Shown here: one piece after another, positions 1 through 12,900 of the stretch
How positions within the stretch are numbered: the first letter of the stretch is position 1
Layout of the letters: the number at the start of each line of letters is the position of its first letter
Assembly (NCBI GenBank): GCA_036346255.1
Contig: CM070634.1
Coordinates: forward strand, 68,776,476 to 68,840,475
Source: Ampelocalamus luodianensis
Lineage: Eukaryota > Streptophyta > Magnoliopsida > Poales > Poaceae
Reading direction: 5' to 3'
Length of the DNA stretch: 64,000 bases
Position numbers and translations under genes: made by a program
Notes under the pieces: model-generated
What the model was told of the DNA's origin: nothing
Database searches by the model: none
Seen by the model: the letters and a program-made list of their open reading frames with translations, nothing else

Positions 1-3000
1 ATACAACATACAAAACAAGTCTAGAAAAGGACATACATAAAGTAAGGTTATTACAAAAGAGAGCCGACCGGCCAAATAGAACAATATACAAGAATAACAG
101 CGGAAGCAAAAGGTGCCATAAGATGGCTAGAACAAAAGTTGACCGGTTAGCCACACCACCCACAAGGCAACCGGCCGGGGCATAAGCTAGGCGCCTCATA
201 AGCTACCACAAAGCACAACTCACGAGTGAGGCCCCTCAAGCTCACCTTCTTCCTCTGCAACAATTACATTTAAGCAAGATAGCGAGTACACAAAGGTACT
301 CGCAAGGCGGCGTGTGGAATAGCGGACCTATTCATAAACTACATGCAAGCTCATTTAGGTGGAGGTTGTATGTCTCATTTTGCACAAAGCCAACTTTATT
401 TGCAATAATGTAATACATTTGAAAACAAGTTTACAAATAAATTTAATCTGTTGAAAGTAGCGAAAATAATGATAAATACAAGTAACCACCTAGAAGTGAC
501 TATCCCAATAGCCACCACAACATATACGAATCACGATTCGTACCACCCATCAAGTTTTAATTAAAGGTTGTAGTCTAACTCTTGAAAGACCTTGCCAAGC
601 GTGTCCATAACCTAGGGCGAGGCTATTCGAATAGTTTTAACCTGCGGGGTGTACCAATGTACCCACACTTGGACCGCCTTTAAGCCACAAAAGCACACTT
701 AGAAGGTATGCCGCACGCTAAGTCCTCTGAGCGCTTTCCAATATTGTGCATTGACTACGAGCCGCTCGTATGGATAGAAACCCATACGCTTACATTGCAA
801 GCGAAAGGCGACAAATCCCATCACGGTGAAGTCTTTGGACACTACAATCTCCCAACACCATCCCTCCTGCGACTCCCTGCGACCCGAAGCCAATACACGC
901 CAAAGTACTAAGTCAAGAGAGGTCCCATACCCTCTAGTGTGGTTAGCACGCACAAATGCTTGGTTTAGTGTAACAAGATGTTCGGTCCTTGTTGACCGGG
1001 CACCATTCGATCACACCCATAATCACACCAATCATACCATTGTGCCCAAGTCTAAATCATTTTGTTTTCAGTTTTAGTTTTCATAAGTAGACATGGCACA
1101 AGGCTGAAATCATAAATCATAATAAGTTTTATGTGATCAAGGTTATCGACAAGTCGATAACCGCCCATTTCTACCGAAACTAAGCATGGCTAAGCAATTA
1201 CTTCGCAAACTACTAAGTGACAAGAGCTCATCCATGAACTCTAAATCACAGCAAGTAATCCTAGGCTCATTGTAGTAGAGATCAATTCATTTGCCTAAGG
1301 AAATGCATCTACTAGGTCAACTAGCGACAATAGTTAACACAAAATAGCAATGCAATTACGTATAATTGTAAACAACATAAATACTTAAAATACTGGGATT
1401 AACATGATCAAACTGCTTGCCTTGCTGGATTTGTTCCTGCTACAGAGGGGAGTGCTCAGGTTCAATAAATTCTTCGGAACCTAACGCGAAAAGGCGATAA
1501 AACCCGATAAGAACGCATAACACCAAAAGGAACTCAACAGCAAAGAACAACCAAATCCCATGAAATTTCTACAGCAGCTAGGGGTTAATTTTAGACAATT
1601 TTAGAAACAAGAATCACTTCATTTGGACTTAGCATGAAAAAGTTATGGCTAATCTAAGTTCTCTCAGCCTGAAAAATTATAATTAAATTAATTTCGGTTA
1701 CTGTTCATGACAAAAATTTCTAGAATGATCTGGGACTTCAAATTTTTATGGTAGGTAGATATGGTTATCCTAACAACAGCAAAACTGAGTTTGCACAATT
1801 TGGAGTTGAAATGAATTAGTTATGATTTTTCTAAGTTCTAAAACTAGTGAACCATTAATTTCAGTGGCAAGGATCATATGAAGACCTATTCTATATTACA
1901 GTACAATCCTAGTGGGATTTAACAAAACTTAGTTTGCTCAGTTTGGGGTTACAGAGAATAAGTTATGCATTTTACAAATTTTCAATGAATTTCTAAACAA
2001 CCAATTCATATTAAACAAGTCCTTACAGTTTCTATCATTTTCTACTACATAACCGTGCCTAAATTCATTCTCAGATTAAATTTCATACTATAACAGAGCT
2101 ACATCAACTGGAATCATTCAAAAAGGAGTTAAAATGACAAAGTTATGCACTTTTGAAATTTGAAACAATTAAAGACTTAGAAAATTCGAACTCTCGGGAG
2201 GTCCAAATGAACTGGAAGACAAAGGAGAGGTCGTGGGCCGTCGTTCCTTCATCTTACGGCCACGGACCTCGAAGCACAGCGCACAAAAGACCTCCTCCCG
2301 CACAGGGGAGGTCTGGACCGTTGAGATTAGATCCCACGGCCACGACCAGTGCATGCACAGCGCACGCAAAGGAGGTCCTCGCGCTAACGAGAGGTCGTGG
2401 ATCGTCGGATCGAGATCTGCGGTCCCGAGCACTAGGGAGGTCCTAAGGCTTTAAATCTAAGGAAGGAGGTCTAGCAGTTAGATCTAAATTTAACGATTTA
2501 GACCGGAGGAGGAGGTCCTAAAGCTACAGATCAAAGGATGAGGTCCTAGGCAGTGCAGGATTTACGAGGAGGTCTCGGATGGCCAAGATCTACTTGGGAG
2601 GTCCTAGCGATAGTGTCTTAATCGGAGGAGATGCGGGCGGTTCAGATTAGGCCTAGGAGGTCCCGAGCGGCCCGGATCGGCGCGAGGAGGTCCGAGACTA
2701 AGGATTTAACAAAGAAGATCTAGCGCTCGGATCTAAATCCGGGAGGTCGTGAGCGGTTAGGATTGAGTCTAAGAGGTCTGGCGGGGTTTTCTTTGTAAAG
2801 ACCGGGGTGGCTTTTACAAAGAGGACCCGAGGTGGTCTTTGCAAAATGACCAGGGAGGTCTTTTGCAAAGAGGACCTCGGTGGAGGTCGAGGTGGTCTTG
2901 GCAAAATGACCAAGAGGAGGTCCTTTTCTTGCGAGTGGTCCTAGCGGCTAGGATTTAACAGGGGTGGTCCTAGGCGGTTAGGATCAACCCTAGGGGAGGT

Positions 3001-4874
3001 CTGGCGCTAGTTTTTAGAGAGAAGGATCCGGCGACCAAGAGCTAATCAGAGAGGTCTTGACGGCCAAGATTAACTCTAGGAGGTCCTAAAGCTTAGAGTT
3101 CTCCCGGATAACACTCTACGGCCTGATTTAAGACATGATCAATGCACCAATGATTAGCAATAAATGGGGCATTAATGCATCTAAGAAAATGAGCAACGTG
3201 AGTTCGCACGGCAAAACTCGGCGCGATTAACAGACTCACCACCGCGACGGGACCACACGCGCCAACTAAATCTTGGAATGGAACCGCAATATCATCACGG
3301 GCTAAAGGTGGCAACCTGCGTCGGCGGCGACGGCTTTAAACGCCGGCGGCCGAGATGAGGCTAGGAAGGCTTACTACGAAACTACGAGCTCTAGAAAATA
3401 ACAACAAGGCTAAGGGATGGGCACTGCGAGCGGAGGGGACGGGGTGGTCGGAAGAACTTGGAGAAGGTCGGCGAAGTCCGTGGTGGCGTGTTTGCCGGCG
3501 ATGGAGAAGAAGATGATCTCGACCCCGAAAAGCAGCTCCCCAAATTGTCAACTTCTGTGAAGGTTAAACACATTTGAGGAGACCGAGATGACAAAGTGAC
3601 AGCCAATATTTAATATTGAACCCCTAGAGCTCGAAGGTGGTCTTGGGGAGCTCCAAATCCCGACAATGGAGGTTTCGGGGGGGGTGTTCTTGGGTGCTTG
3701 AGCTTGGGGCTCACACTCACAAGCGAGGAGTCAAGCACAATTAAGAGCGAGAAAAGGAGAGGAGAAAAGAAGGTCTCAGGCTATTCATAGCCTGGGAGCT
3801 TGGTAATGGTGTGGACAAGACCCACTGTGAACAAAGTCCATGCTCCTGCCATGGACTTGCTAGATTTGACAGGGGCAGGTAGGTAGGAGATGACTTCTCT
3901 TAGGGCTAGGCTCTGACACATTAAATGCATGGCAGAAAGAGACGTTGGAAAGGCCAAAAGGTGGCGAGCCACTTGCACCAACCGCCTCGATCGACACACG
4001 CGGCGGTGCGGGAAAACCACGATGACCAGGGCTCGAGGAGGTCGTGAGGAGAAGAACGAGGCTGAGGAGGTCTGGATGATCCCGATTTGCATAGGGTGGT
4101 CCTGGACGTCCCAGATCACCCGAGGTGGGGAGGTCTTATGCGAGCGAGGAGGTCCTGGGGAGGTCGTGACCACAGGATGGAGATCCAGTGGCTTGGACCA
4201 CCCCGAAACACTGAGGGCGCTCAAGAGCTCCTCAGATCAGTGGGGAGGTCGTGAGCGTTGGATTGAAATCCAACAGCTCACACACGCGCGCCCGAGTGCG
4301 GTTGAGTAGACTGGGTCCAACCGTGTCGGTTGAGTTAGGCTCGGGCTCGAGCCCGAGTCTGACTCAAACCAGATTCGATTTTTCTGGTTTTTGAGAAGGG
4401 CTGACATTTGTAGAATTGTTTGAGGTAGCAAACCAACTCCAAAAGTTATGAAATTTTAATAGGAGCTTGCTAGCTGAGTTACTGACCTTGTGAAAAATTT
4501 CCAGAGGTTTTTGTGCTATACATTTTCCTCCAAAAATTCCACAAGGTGCTGGTCCCCAGTTTGACCAGAATTTGAGTAGGTTTGACTGACCTCCAAAAGT
4601 ATTCAAACAATTTCTAAAAATTGTGAAATTTTTCAGAGGGGTCACATACCAACCCAAGAATTTAGAAAAAATATTTCCAGGAGATTATCACAAGATAGAA
4701 CAAGAATGTTTTTGAAGGATCAAGATTTGGATCAAAGACTTGTGACTATGTATTTCCATAACTCTTGTACAATAATTGTTTAGTACATACAGGAAATACA
4801 TGATGTAAGAAAAAGTTTTAATTTCTACTCATTTTCTTACATTTGAAACACAAGCCCAAAATTGGGATGTTACA
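1..4874 (-). repeat. Tekay-1 3' LTR (truncated by window start)
   Basis: Direct repeat of 9976-15106. It ends at 4874 with GATGTTACA, which on the element strand is the LTR start TGTAACATCCC typical of Tekay LTRs. Compared with the right LTR it shows many 1-3 base indels, mostly in GC-rich stretches and at CAG/CTG sites, with long identical stretches between. Short ORFs inside it (for example 708-1077 and 2153-2446) are not conserved in frame between the two LTRs and are not genes. Confidence 0.93.
2195..3090. repeat. Degenerate GAGGTC-motif array in the Tekay-1 LTR (left copy)
   Basis: The hexamer GAGGTC, usually as GGAGGTCCTA or GGAGGTCG, recurs on the plus strand at irregular 20-60 base spacing; about 21 occurrences counted by eye in roughly 900 bases. 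A second small cluster lies at 4030-4260. Spacer words such as GGTTAGGAT and AAGATCT also recur. It looks like a decayed minisatellite within the LTR. The right LTR has the matching array at about 12335-13290. Confidence 0.75.
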
Positions 4875-4890
4875 ACTCTCCCCCCTTACA
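4875..4890 (-). other. Polypurine tract of Tekay-1
   Basis: On the element strand the bases just before the 3' LTR read TGTAAGGGGGGAGAGT, a purine run at the place where plus-strand synthesis is primed. Tekay-2 has the matching sequence (TGTAAGGGGGGGAGGTT) before its 3' LTR at 50271, and both are preceded by a related GGGTCGAGAT-type word. Confidence 0.85.
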
Positions 4891-4913
4891 AGAATCTCGA
4901 CCCAAGATTCCGT

Positions 4914-6158
4914 TTACTCGGAGAAGAAAGAAGGAAAATCTGCACGAAGGCGATCTTCCCGCTCCCAAGTTGCCTCATCCTCGGAATGGTTTGACCACTG
5001 AACCTTAAGGAACTTGATGACCTGGTTCCTTGTTCTCCGTTCAGATTCCTCAAGAATGCGAACAGGATGCTCGCGGTAGGTCAAATTCTCCTGCACATCG
5101 AGAACCTCCAACGGAGTTTCCTCAGTTGGGACACGGAGGCACTTCTTCAGGTGTGACACATGGAACACATCATGCACACCCTCCAGTGCAGCTGGTAGCT
5201 CCAATCTGTATGCCACAGCCCCAACTCTCTCGATGACGCGATAAGGCCCAACATAGCGAGGAGCCAACTTGCCCTTGATGCCAAAACGCTGATGGCCCTT
5301 CAAGGGTGAGACTTTGAGATACACGAAGTCATTGGGCTCAAAGCTCAACTCACGGCGACGACGATCCGCATAGCTCTTTTGCCTGGACTGGGCTGTGCGC
5401 AAATGCTCGCGAATCAACTGGACCTGACTTTCGGCCTCATTAATCGACTCTGGGCCGAAAAACTGCCGCTCACCAGTTTCTGACCAGTTCAAAGGGGTTC
5501 TGTACCTTCTCCCATACAAAGCCTCAAATGGTGCCATGCCAAGACTGGCCTGATAGCTGTTGTTGTAGGAGAACTCAGCAAATGACAAGCATTTCTCCCA
5601 CTTCTTCCCATAGGAAAGAACACAAGCACGGAGCATATCTTCCAACACTTGGTTGACGCGCTCCGTTTGACCATCAGTTTGGGGATGAAAAGCTGTACTG
5701 AAATGAAGGCGGGTCCCCATAGCCTCTTGCAGACTATGCCAAAACCGAGAGGTAAAAAGCGCACCACGATCGGAAATAATCGTCTTCGGTACACCGTGAA
5801 GACTCACAATCCTCGAGACATAAAGTTCGGCCAAAGGCCCCACACGAAGCTGAGTCTTGACGGGAAGGAAATGTGCCACTTTAGTCAACCTGTCAATCAC
5901 GACCCAAATAGCATCATTCCCCTTGGACGAGCGGGGCAACCCGGTGATGAAATCCATGCCCACAGAATCCCACTTCCACTCTGGCACTGGCAAGGGCTGA
6001 AGAAGGCCTGCTGGACGCTGATGCTCGGCCTTCACACGACAGCACACGTCGCACTCGGCAACGAACTTGGCAATCTCGCGCTTCATACGGGTCCACGGAA
6101 TCTCGGCGAAGGTCTGATACATCTTGGTAGCCCGGGATGGATAGACAAGGGGAATCAT
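4914..6158 (-). pseudogene. Tekay-1 integrase with C-terminal chromodomain (frameshifted from RT frame)
   Basis: A 414-residue open frame. It holds the end of the HHCC zinc finger (ECDVCCRV near residue 35), then the integrase core with DFITGLP (first catalytic Asp), ISDRG (second Asp) and the PQTDGQTERVNQ region leading to the catalytic Glu. After this comes the GPY/F-type C-terminal domain (KLAPRYVGPYRVIE), then a chromodomain-like tail (HPVRILEESERR ... VQWSNHSEDEATWE). That tail marks Tekay/Del chromoviruses, where it is thought to guide integration to heterochromatin. It overlaps the RT frame (5914-7671) in another frame. The region around 6130-6160 appears to have lost two single bases compared with the expected integrase N-terminus. 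The DDE core itself looks intact. Confidence 0.92.
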
Positions 6159-7671
6159 GGGCTTCGCGGAGAATCAAATCCCGCAATTCCATGACCTTAG
6201 GAACCACAAGACGCTGCCCAAACCACACAACGCCATGCTCATCCTCTGAAAAACACTTGGCTATCCCATCCTTGATGTTCCGCTTGATTTGGCTTACACC
6301 AACATCTGTCTGCTGTGCTGCCTTGACTTGGTCCACCAAGGTTGGCTGCACAACCAAGGTAGCAAGAGAACCACGCTCGATCAGACCCAAATTGAGGCGC
6401 TGAAATTCCTCTACGAGGGTAGGCTGCTGCTCTTGGAGCATCAACATGTTGCAATACACCTTCCGACTGAGTGCATCCGCAACGACATTGGCCTTGCCCG
6501 GATGATACTGAATACCCATGTCATAGTCCTTGATCAATTCCAACCATCTTCTTTGCCTGAGGTTCAGATCTGGTTGGGTGAACAAGTACTTCAAGCTCTT
6601 GTGGTCATAATACACCTCACAACGGTTACCAACCAGGTAATGCCGCCAAATCTTGAGTGCATGAACCACTGCAGCTAACTCCAAGTCATGAGTAGGATAG
6701 TTGAGTTCATGAGGCCTCAACTGCCGCGATGCATAGGCCACAACCTTGCCTTCCTGCATAAGAACACAACCAAGACCCTGACGAGAAGCATCACAAAAGA
6801 TATCAAAGCTCTTGTGAATATCAGGGAGAACAAGCACTGGGGCTGAGGTCAACCGCTTCTTGAGTTCCTGAAAACTCACATCACAAGCAGTAGACCACTC
6901 AAACTTCTTGTCTTTCTTGAGCAATTCAGTCATAGGCTTCGCAATCTTGGAGAAATTATCGATAAAGCGGCGATAGTAGCCAGCCAAACCAAGAAAACTC
7001 CGCACATCGGTGACTGATTTGGGCCGACCCCAAGATAGCACATCACTGACCTTGCTAGGATCCACAACCACACCTCCTGCTGAAAGAACATGGCCCAAGA
7101 ATGCCACTTCCTTCAACCAGAACTCGCACTTGCTGAACTTTGCATACAGCTGGTGCTCGCGCAGCTTGCCCAACACAAGCTTAAGATGCTCAGCATGCTC
7201 TTCTTCGCTCTTGGAGTAGATAAAAATATCATCAATGAATACCACCACGAACCTATCCAGATACTCCATGAATACCGAGTTCATAAGGTTCATGAATAAA
7301 GCAGGAGCATTAGTCAAACCAAAAGACATGACGGTGTACTCGTAAAGACCATAACGAGTAGCAAAGGCCGTCTTTGGAATATCCTCGGTCCTGATCCTGA
7401 CTTGATGATAACCCAATCTCAAGTCAATCTTGGAGAACACCTGCGCTCCAGTTAACTGATCAAACAGATCATCAATACGGGGCAAAGGATACTTGTTCTT
7501 CACCGTCACCTCATTAAGCGGACGATAATCAACACACATGCGCAGGGTCTTGTCCTTCTTCTTCACAAAAATAACTGGACAACCCCAAGGAGATGAGCTA
7601 GGACGAATGAAACCCTTCTCTTGCAGCTCACCTAGTTGCTTCTTCAGCTCCTCCAACTCATTAGGAGGCAT
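5914..7671 (-). pseudogene. Tekay-1 reverse transcriptase / RNase H, running out of frame into the integrase N-terminus
   Basis: A 585-residue open frame starting MPPNELEELKKQ. RT landmarks in order: GFIRPSSSPWGCP (about 20-32), VDYRPLNE, KIDLRLGYHQ, SFGLTNAP, and the catalytic FIDD near 145-148. RNase H follows with the FCDAS Asp near 294, the HDLELAAV Glu near 331 and the VADALS Asp near 399. Downstream is the start of the integrase zinc-binding region before the frame is lost near 6150. The upstream protease frame is offset by one base at about 7665-7690. RT and RNase H catalytic residues are all present, so the enzymatic core is well preserved despite the frame breaks. Confidence 0.93.
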
Positions 7672-8230
7672 ACGATCGGCCTCTTTGAAATAGAGGCGAT
7701 GCAGGCGACAACTCTATCACGAACTCCAGGTCTCGAACGGGAGGCATCCCAGGCAAGTCTTCAGGAAAGACATCCGCAAACTCACATACTGTGGGAACAT
7801 CCTGGATCTCCATGGCGGGCTTCGCTTCAAGTACACAAAGAAGGGGCTCTCGCAACTGCGGTGAAAACCCAACCTGTTCACCTGAAGGGCTGGTGAGGTA
7901 GACAATCTTCCTGGCACAATCGATTTGCCCCAAGTGTTGGGACAACCAATCCATGCCAAGAATCACATCCAAGCGCGCCGAATCGAGTAGGATAAGACTC
8001 GCCAAGAATCTCACTCCTTCGATGTGGATAGGAGCGTCGGCACACTTGGTCGACTCTCATTACGAACCGGAGGCGAATAAGTAGTGGAACCCCAAAGGAA
8101 CACAGTGGAGACCACTATCAAAAGCAAACGACCTCGAAATAAAAGAATGTGAAGCTCCAGAGTCAAATAAAACTGTAGCAGGACGCAAATTGACAAGAAG
8201 CGTACCCAACACCACGTCGGGCGCCTCCTG
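7661..8230 (-). pseudogene. Tekay-1 aspartic protease region (frameshifted)
   Basis: On the minus strand the active-site motif LFDSGASHSFI lies near 8150-8180 in one frame. The rest of the domain (DVILGMDWLSQH near 7930-7960, then FADVFPEDLPGMPP near 7740-7780, which links protease to RT in this clade) lies in another frame (7661-8014). At least one indel between about 8014 and 8130 separates the two halves. Another near 7670-7690 separates the protease from the RT start. The retroviral-type protease would cut the Gag-Pol polyprotein. Confidence 0.85.
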
Positions 8231-9293
8231 TGCCTCCTCAGCCGAGATATGGTTGACTCGGCCGCTCCCCAAACCCGCGGTCTTCTGGTCAGGTGGGTGA
8301 CCACTCCCTTGCCCGCGTCCTCCATTAGGACGAGGGGCCGCTCCAGCCTTCTTAGGGCAACTACTCGCGTAGTGACCCTTGTTGTGGCGATGAAGCGGTG
8401 GCGTCGGCGGTGGGTTGCGGGGAACACCCTGCTGCTGGGTCGCAGGCGCACGTGACTGAATCACGGCCTGCGGAGGACGTGGAGCTGGTGCCGAAGGCCT
8501 CGGCGGTGGTGAAGCCAAAGAACGGGCCACAGGTGCAGGCCCAACACGGGGACGAATGAGGCGGCACATGCGGACGGCATTGGGTCTCCCACTTGCGCTT
8601 GCGGGACTCGCCAGGCGCTCTCGCCTTGTGCTCGGCGGCGATGGCCTTGTCCACCAAGGTCTGGAAGTCAGGGAAGTCCACAATAGAGAGCTTGTCCTGA
8701 AGCTCCTCAGACAAGCCCTCCATAAATTTCTCTGCTTGGCCTCATCGAGGCCACCTCGATAGGGCGTATCTCGCGAGATGGTTGAACTCGTGGAGGTACT
8801 CGATCCGCAGTTTGCGCCTGTTTGGCGCAAGGAACTCCTTCTTGACTTCATCGGTGGCGGGGACATGGGCCCGACGGAAAGCCGACTGAACTCCTCCCAC
8901 GAGACCACGTGTCCGCGGGCTGCATGGCGAGAAGTTCTCCCACCATGAGAGTGCGCACCCTCCAAGCGATGGGATGCGAAAAGTGCCGCTCTGCTCACGG
9001 CGAGCAGCGTTGAGCTTCGCTCAACGAGCGCGGCCGATCGTCTGCGTCCAAGGATCCTCGGACCGGGAGAAGGTGGGAGGCTGCGTGCGAAGGAACTCGC
9101 AAGTCCCCACGAGGCGATGGCCACCCGGATCCGAGGCACGGAGGGAGTGGAGGTGTTCTGGCGATAACCTCCAACACCTGCGGTCCTCCGAACGATTGCG
9201 TTCGATCTGCATGAGACTTCCGCCATGGTCGGAGGAGGGAAGCTCCTCATCGGGACTACCCGGTGGTTCCGACCACTCGTGTCCCTTTGCCAT
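8230..9293 (-). pseudogene. Tekay-1 gag, broken into several frames
   Basis: Gag-type sequence is spread over three frames on the minus strand. The likely start is MAKGHEWSEPPG at about 9293. Then come FLRTQPPTFSRSEDP (about 9070), a gag signature before the capsid core, LFASHRLEGA (about 8960), GLSEELQDKLSIVDFPDF (about 8700) and a basic ARAPGESRKRK stretch. A partial zinc knuckle, NKGHYASSC, lies near 8360; the first two cysteines expected upstream are not readable, having shifted frame or become Arg. A proline-rich linker then leads to the protease. The many single-base frame changes contrast with the well-kept RT and integrase, so some may be consensus errors. Confidence 0.8.
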
Positions 9294-9957
9294 CTGTTTC
9301 ACTAAGACAAGTTAGCTACAAGCCTGAGATCAAAAAGGTAAGGAAATCCAAACTCAATTAAAAAGAGCTCAAGAATAACCACCAAAGAGCACAAGACCAT
9401 AAGTTACCAAATCAACTCCCCGAAACGACTAACCCGTATGGAAGAACGAGTAATCGTTTGAGAAGACCCAAAATTTTAGAACTAAATTCTAGCTCAAAAC
9501 AGCCCAAAACCAAGGTATAACCACCTAATAGAGTGTAGGCATTTAGCTAATTTCATATCACTGCTTACCCTTTTAGTCCCACAAGTTTTAATTGAATTAA
9601 CCTCCCATTTTCAGCACTATTTACTAATTACAAGCTAGCTGTCCAGAATTTGTTCCTTTAAGCTTCTGGCCGAAACATCTTGCTCCAGGAACTCCCAATT
9701 TCGAAAATGGACAGCCAACCCTTCAAATTACAACACTCATGGTTCTCCCAAACCAATTTTAATCGATAAGTAGCTAGTTTTTGAAAGGAAGAGAGGAACA
9801 ACCTTTTCAAAACTTAAGTGAGAGTAAGGTGAGATGAGCAAGCTAAGATAGGTAAGGAGTAAAATCAGAGAGCTTACTTAAGTTTTGTAAAACCTTTTGA
9901 AAGTAAGTTTTCAAAATATCCTAGAGGTGACCAAGCTAGGGGTTTCTACGGTCAGTA
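9294..9957 (-). other. Tekay-1 untranslated leader between PBS and gag
   Basis: About 660 bases, AT-rich, without a conserved ORF. The matching interval in Tekay-2 holds ORF0; no trace of it is visible here. Confidence 0.6.
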
Positions 9958-9971
9958 TGGCTCTGATACCA
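9958..9971 (-). other. Primer binding site of Tekay-1 (initiator Met tRNA type)
   Basis: The minus strand reads TGGTATCAGAGCCA, the standard plant LTR-element PBS complementary to the 3' end of initiator Met tRNA. It sits four bases from the inner end of the right LTR (9976), which fixes both the LTR boundary and the element's minus-strand orientation. Confidence 0.95.
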
Positions 9972-9975
9972 ACTT

Positions 9976-12900
9976 TGTGAGGACCTGGAATATTTAACTA
10001 GTAACACTTAACCTCCAAATGGTTCTAGTGTTACTAATTAAACATTCTAAGCCTCGATGGACGTATGCTTCCTAGAATTGCAGCATATGCACATCTTCAC
10101 AAAATTACACATCATTTCCATACAACATACAAAACAAGTCTAGAAAAGGACATACATAAAGTAAGGTTATTACAAAAGAGAGCCGACCGGCCAAATAGAA
10201 CAATATACAAGAATAACAGCGGAAGCAAAAGGTGCCATAAGATGGCTAGAACAAAAGTCGACCGGTTAGCCACACCACCCACAAGGCAACCGACCGGGCC
10301 GCCAAGCTAGACGCCTCGCAAGCTACCACAGCACAACTCACAGAAATGAGGCCCCTCAAGTTCACCTTCTTCCTCTGCAACAATTACATTTAAGCAAGAT
10401 AACTGAGTACACAAAGGTACTCGCAAGACTGACGTGTGGAATAGCAGACCTATTTATAAACTACATGCAAGCTCATTTAGGTGGAGGTTGTATGTCTCAT
10501 TTTGCACAAAGCCAACTTTATTTTCAATAATGTAATACATTTGAAAGCAAGTTTACAAATAAATTTAACTGTTGAAAGTAACGGCGAAAATAATGATAAA
10601 TACAAGTAACCACCTAGAAGTGACTATCCCAATAGCCACCACAACATAGCATGAATCCCTGATTCGTACCACCCATCAAGTTTTAATTAAAAGGTTGTAG
10701 TCTAACTCTTGAAAGACCTTGCCAAGCGTGTCCATAACCTAGGACGAGGCTATTCGAATAGTTTTAACCCTGCAGGGGTGTACCAATGTACCCACACTTC
10801 AGACCGCCTTTAAGCCACAAAAGCACACTTCCGAAGGTATGCCGGCACGGCTAAGTCCTACGAGACGCTTTCCAATATTGTGCATTGACTACGAGCCACT
10901 CGTATGGATAGAAACCCAAACACTTACATTGCAAGCCGAAAGACAACAAATCCCATCACGGGTGAAGTCTTTCGGACACTACAATGCTCCCAACACCATC
11001 CCTCCTGCGACTCCCTGCGACCCGAAGCCAATACACGCCAAAGTACTAAGTCAAGAGAGGTCCCATACCCTCTAGTGTGGTTAGCACGCACAAATGCTTG
11101 GTTTAGTGTAACAAGATGTTCGGTCCTTGTTGACCGGGCACCATTCGATCACACCCATAATCACACCAATCATACCATTGTGCCCAAGTCTAAATCATTT
11201 TGTTTTCAGTTTTAGTTTTCATAAGTAGACATGGCACAAGGCTGAAATCATAAATCATAATAAGTTTTATGTGATCAAGGTTATCGACAAGTCGATAACC
11301 GCCCATTTCTACCGAAACTAAGCATGGCTAAGCAATTACTTCGCAAACTACTAAGTGACAAGAGCTCATCCACGAACTCTAAATCACAGCAAGTAATCCT
11401 AGGCTCATTGTAGTAGAGATCAATTCATTTGCCTAAGGAAATGCATCTACTAGGTCAACTAGCGACAATAGTTAACACAAAATAGCAATGCAATTACGTA
11501 TAGTTTGTAAACAATATAAATACTTAAAATACTGGGATTAACATGATCAAACTGCTTGCCTTACTTGATTTGTTCCTGCTGCAGAGGGGAGTGCTCAGGT
11601 TCAATAAATTCTTCGGAACCTAACGCGAAAAGGCGATAAAACCCGATAAGAACGAAGAACACCAAAAGGAACTCAACAGCAAAGAACAACCAAATCCCAT
11701 GAAATTTCTACAGCAGCTAGGGGTTAATTTTAGACAATTTTAGAAATAAGAATCACTTCATTTGGACTTAGCATGAAAAAGTTATGGCTAATCTAAGTTC
11801 TCTTAGCCTGAAAAATCAGAATTAAATTAATTTTGGTTACTGTTCATGACGAAAATTTCTAGAATGATCTGGAACTTGAAATTTTTATGGTAGGTAGATA
11901 TGGTTATCCTAACAACAGCAAAACTGAGTTTGCACAATTTGGAGTTGAAATGAATTAGTTATGATTTTTCTAAGTTCTAAAACTAGTGAACCATTAATTT
12001 CAGTGCCAAGGATCATATGAAGACCTATTCTATATTACAGTACAATCCTAGTGGGATTTAACAAAACTTAGTTTGCTCAGTTTGGGGTTACAGAGAATAA
12101 GTTATGCATTTTACAAATTTTCAATGAATTTTTAAACAACCAATTCATATTAAACAAGTCCTTACAGTTTCTATCATTTTCTATTACATAACAGTGCCTA
12201 AATTCATTCTCAGATTAAAGTTCATACTATAACAAAGCTACAGCAACTGGAATCATACAAAAAGGAGTTAAAATGACAAAGTTATGCACTTTTGAAATTT
12301 GAAACAATTAAAGACTTAGAAAATTCGAACTCTCGGGAGGTCCAAATGAACTGGAAGAAAAAGGAGAGGTCGTGGGCCGTCGATCCTTCATCGCACGGCC
12401 ACGGACCTCGAAGCACAGCGCACAAAAGACCTCCTCCCGCACAGGGGAGGTCTGGACCGTTGAGATTAGATCCAACGGCCACGACCAGTGCATGCACAGC
12501 GCACGCAAAGGAGGTCCTCGCGCCTAACAGAGGTCGTGACCGTCAGATCGAGATCTGGCGGTCCCGAGCACTAGGGGAGGTCCTAAGGCTTTAAATCTAA
12601 GGAAGGAGGTCTAGCCCGTTAGATCTAAATCTAACGTTTTAGACCAGAGGAGGAGGTCCTAAAGCTACAGATCCAAAGGATGAGGTCCTAGACGGTCAAG
12701 ATCTCTAGAGGGAGGTCTCGATCGGCTGGGAATTACACAAGGAGGTCTCGGATGGCCAAGATCTACTCGGGGAGGTCCTAAGCGATAGTGTCTTAATCGG
12801 AGGAGATCTGGACGGTTCGGATTAGGCCTAGGGAGGTCCCGAACGGCCCAGATCGACGCGGAGGGAGGTCCCGAGACTAAGGATTTAACAAAGAAGATCT

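Noticed and set aside
708..1077. ORFs in the Tekay-1 LTR (and partners at 10839-11215)
   Set aside because: They lie in LTR sequence, change length and frame between the two LTRs and have no domain.
3781..4309. 147- and 126-residue ORFs in the Tekay-1 LTR
   Set aside because: Broken in the right LTR copy; composition follows the GAGGTC-rich DNA.
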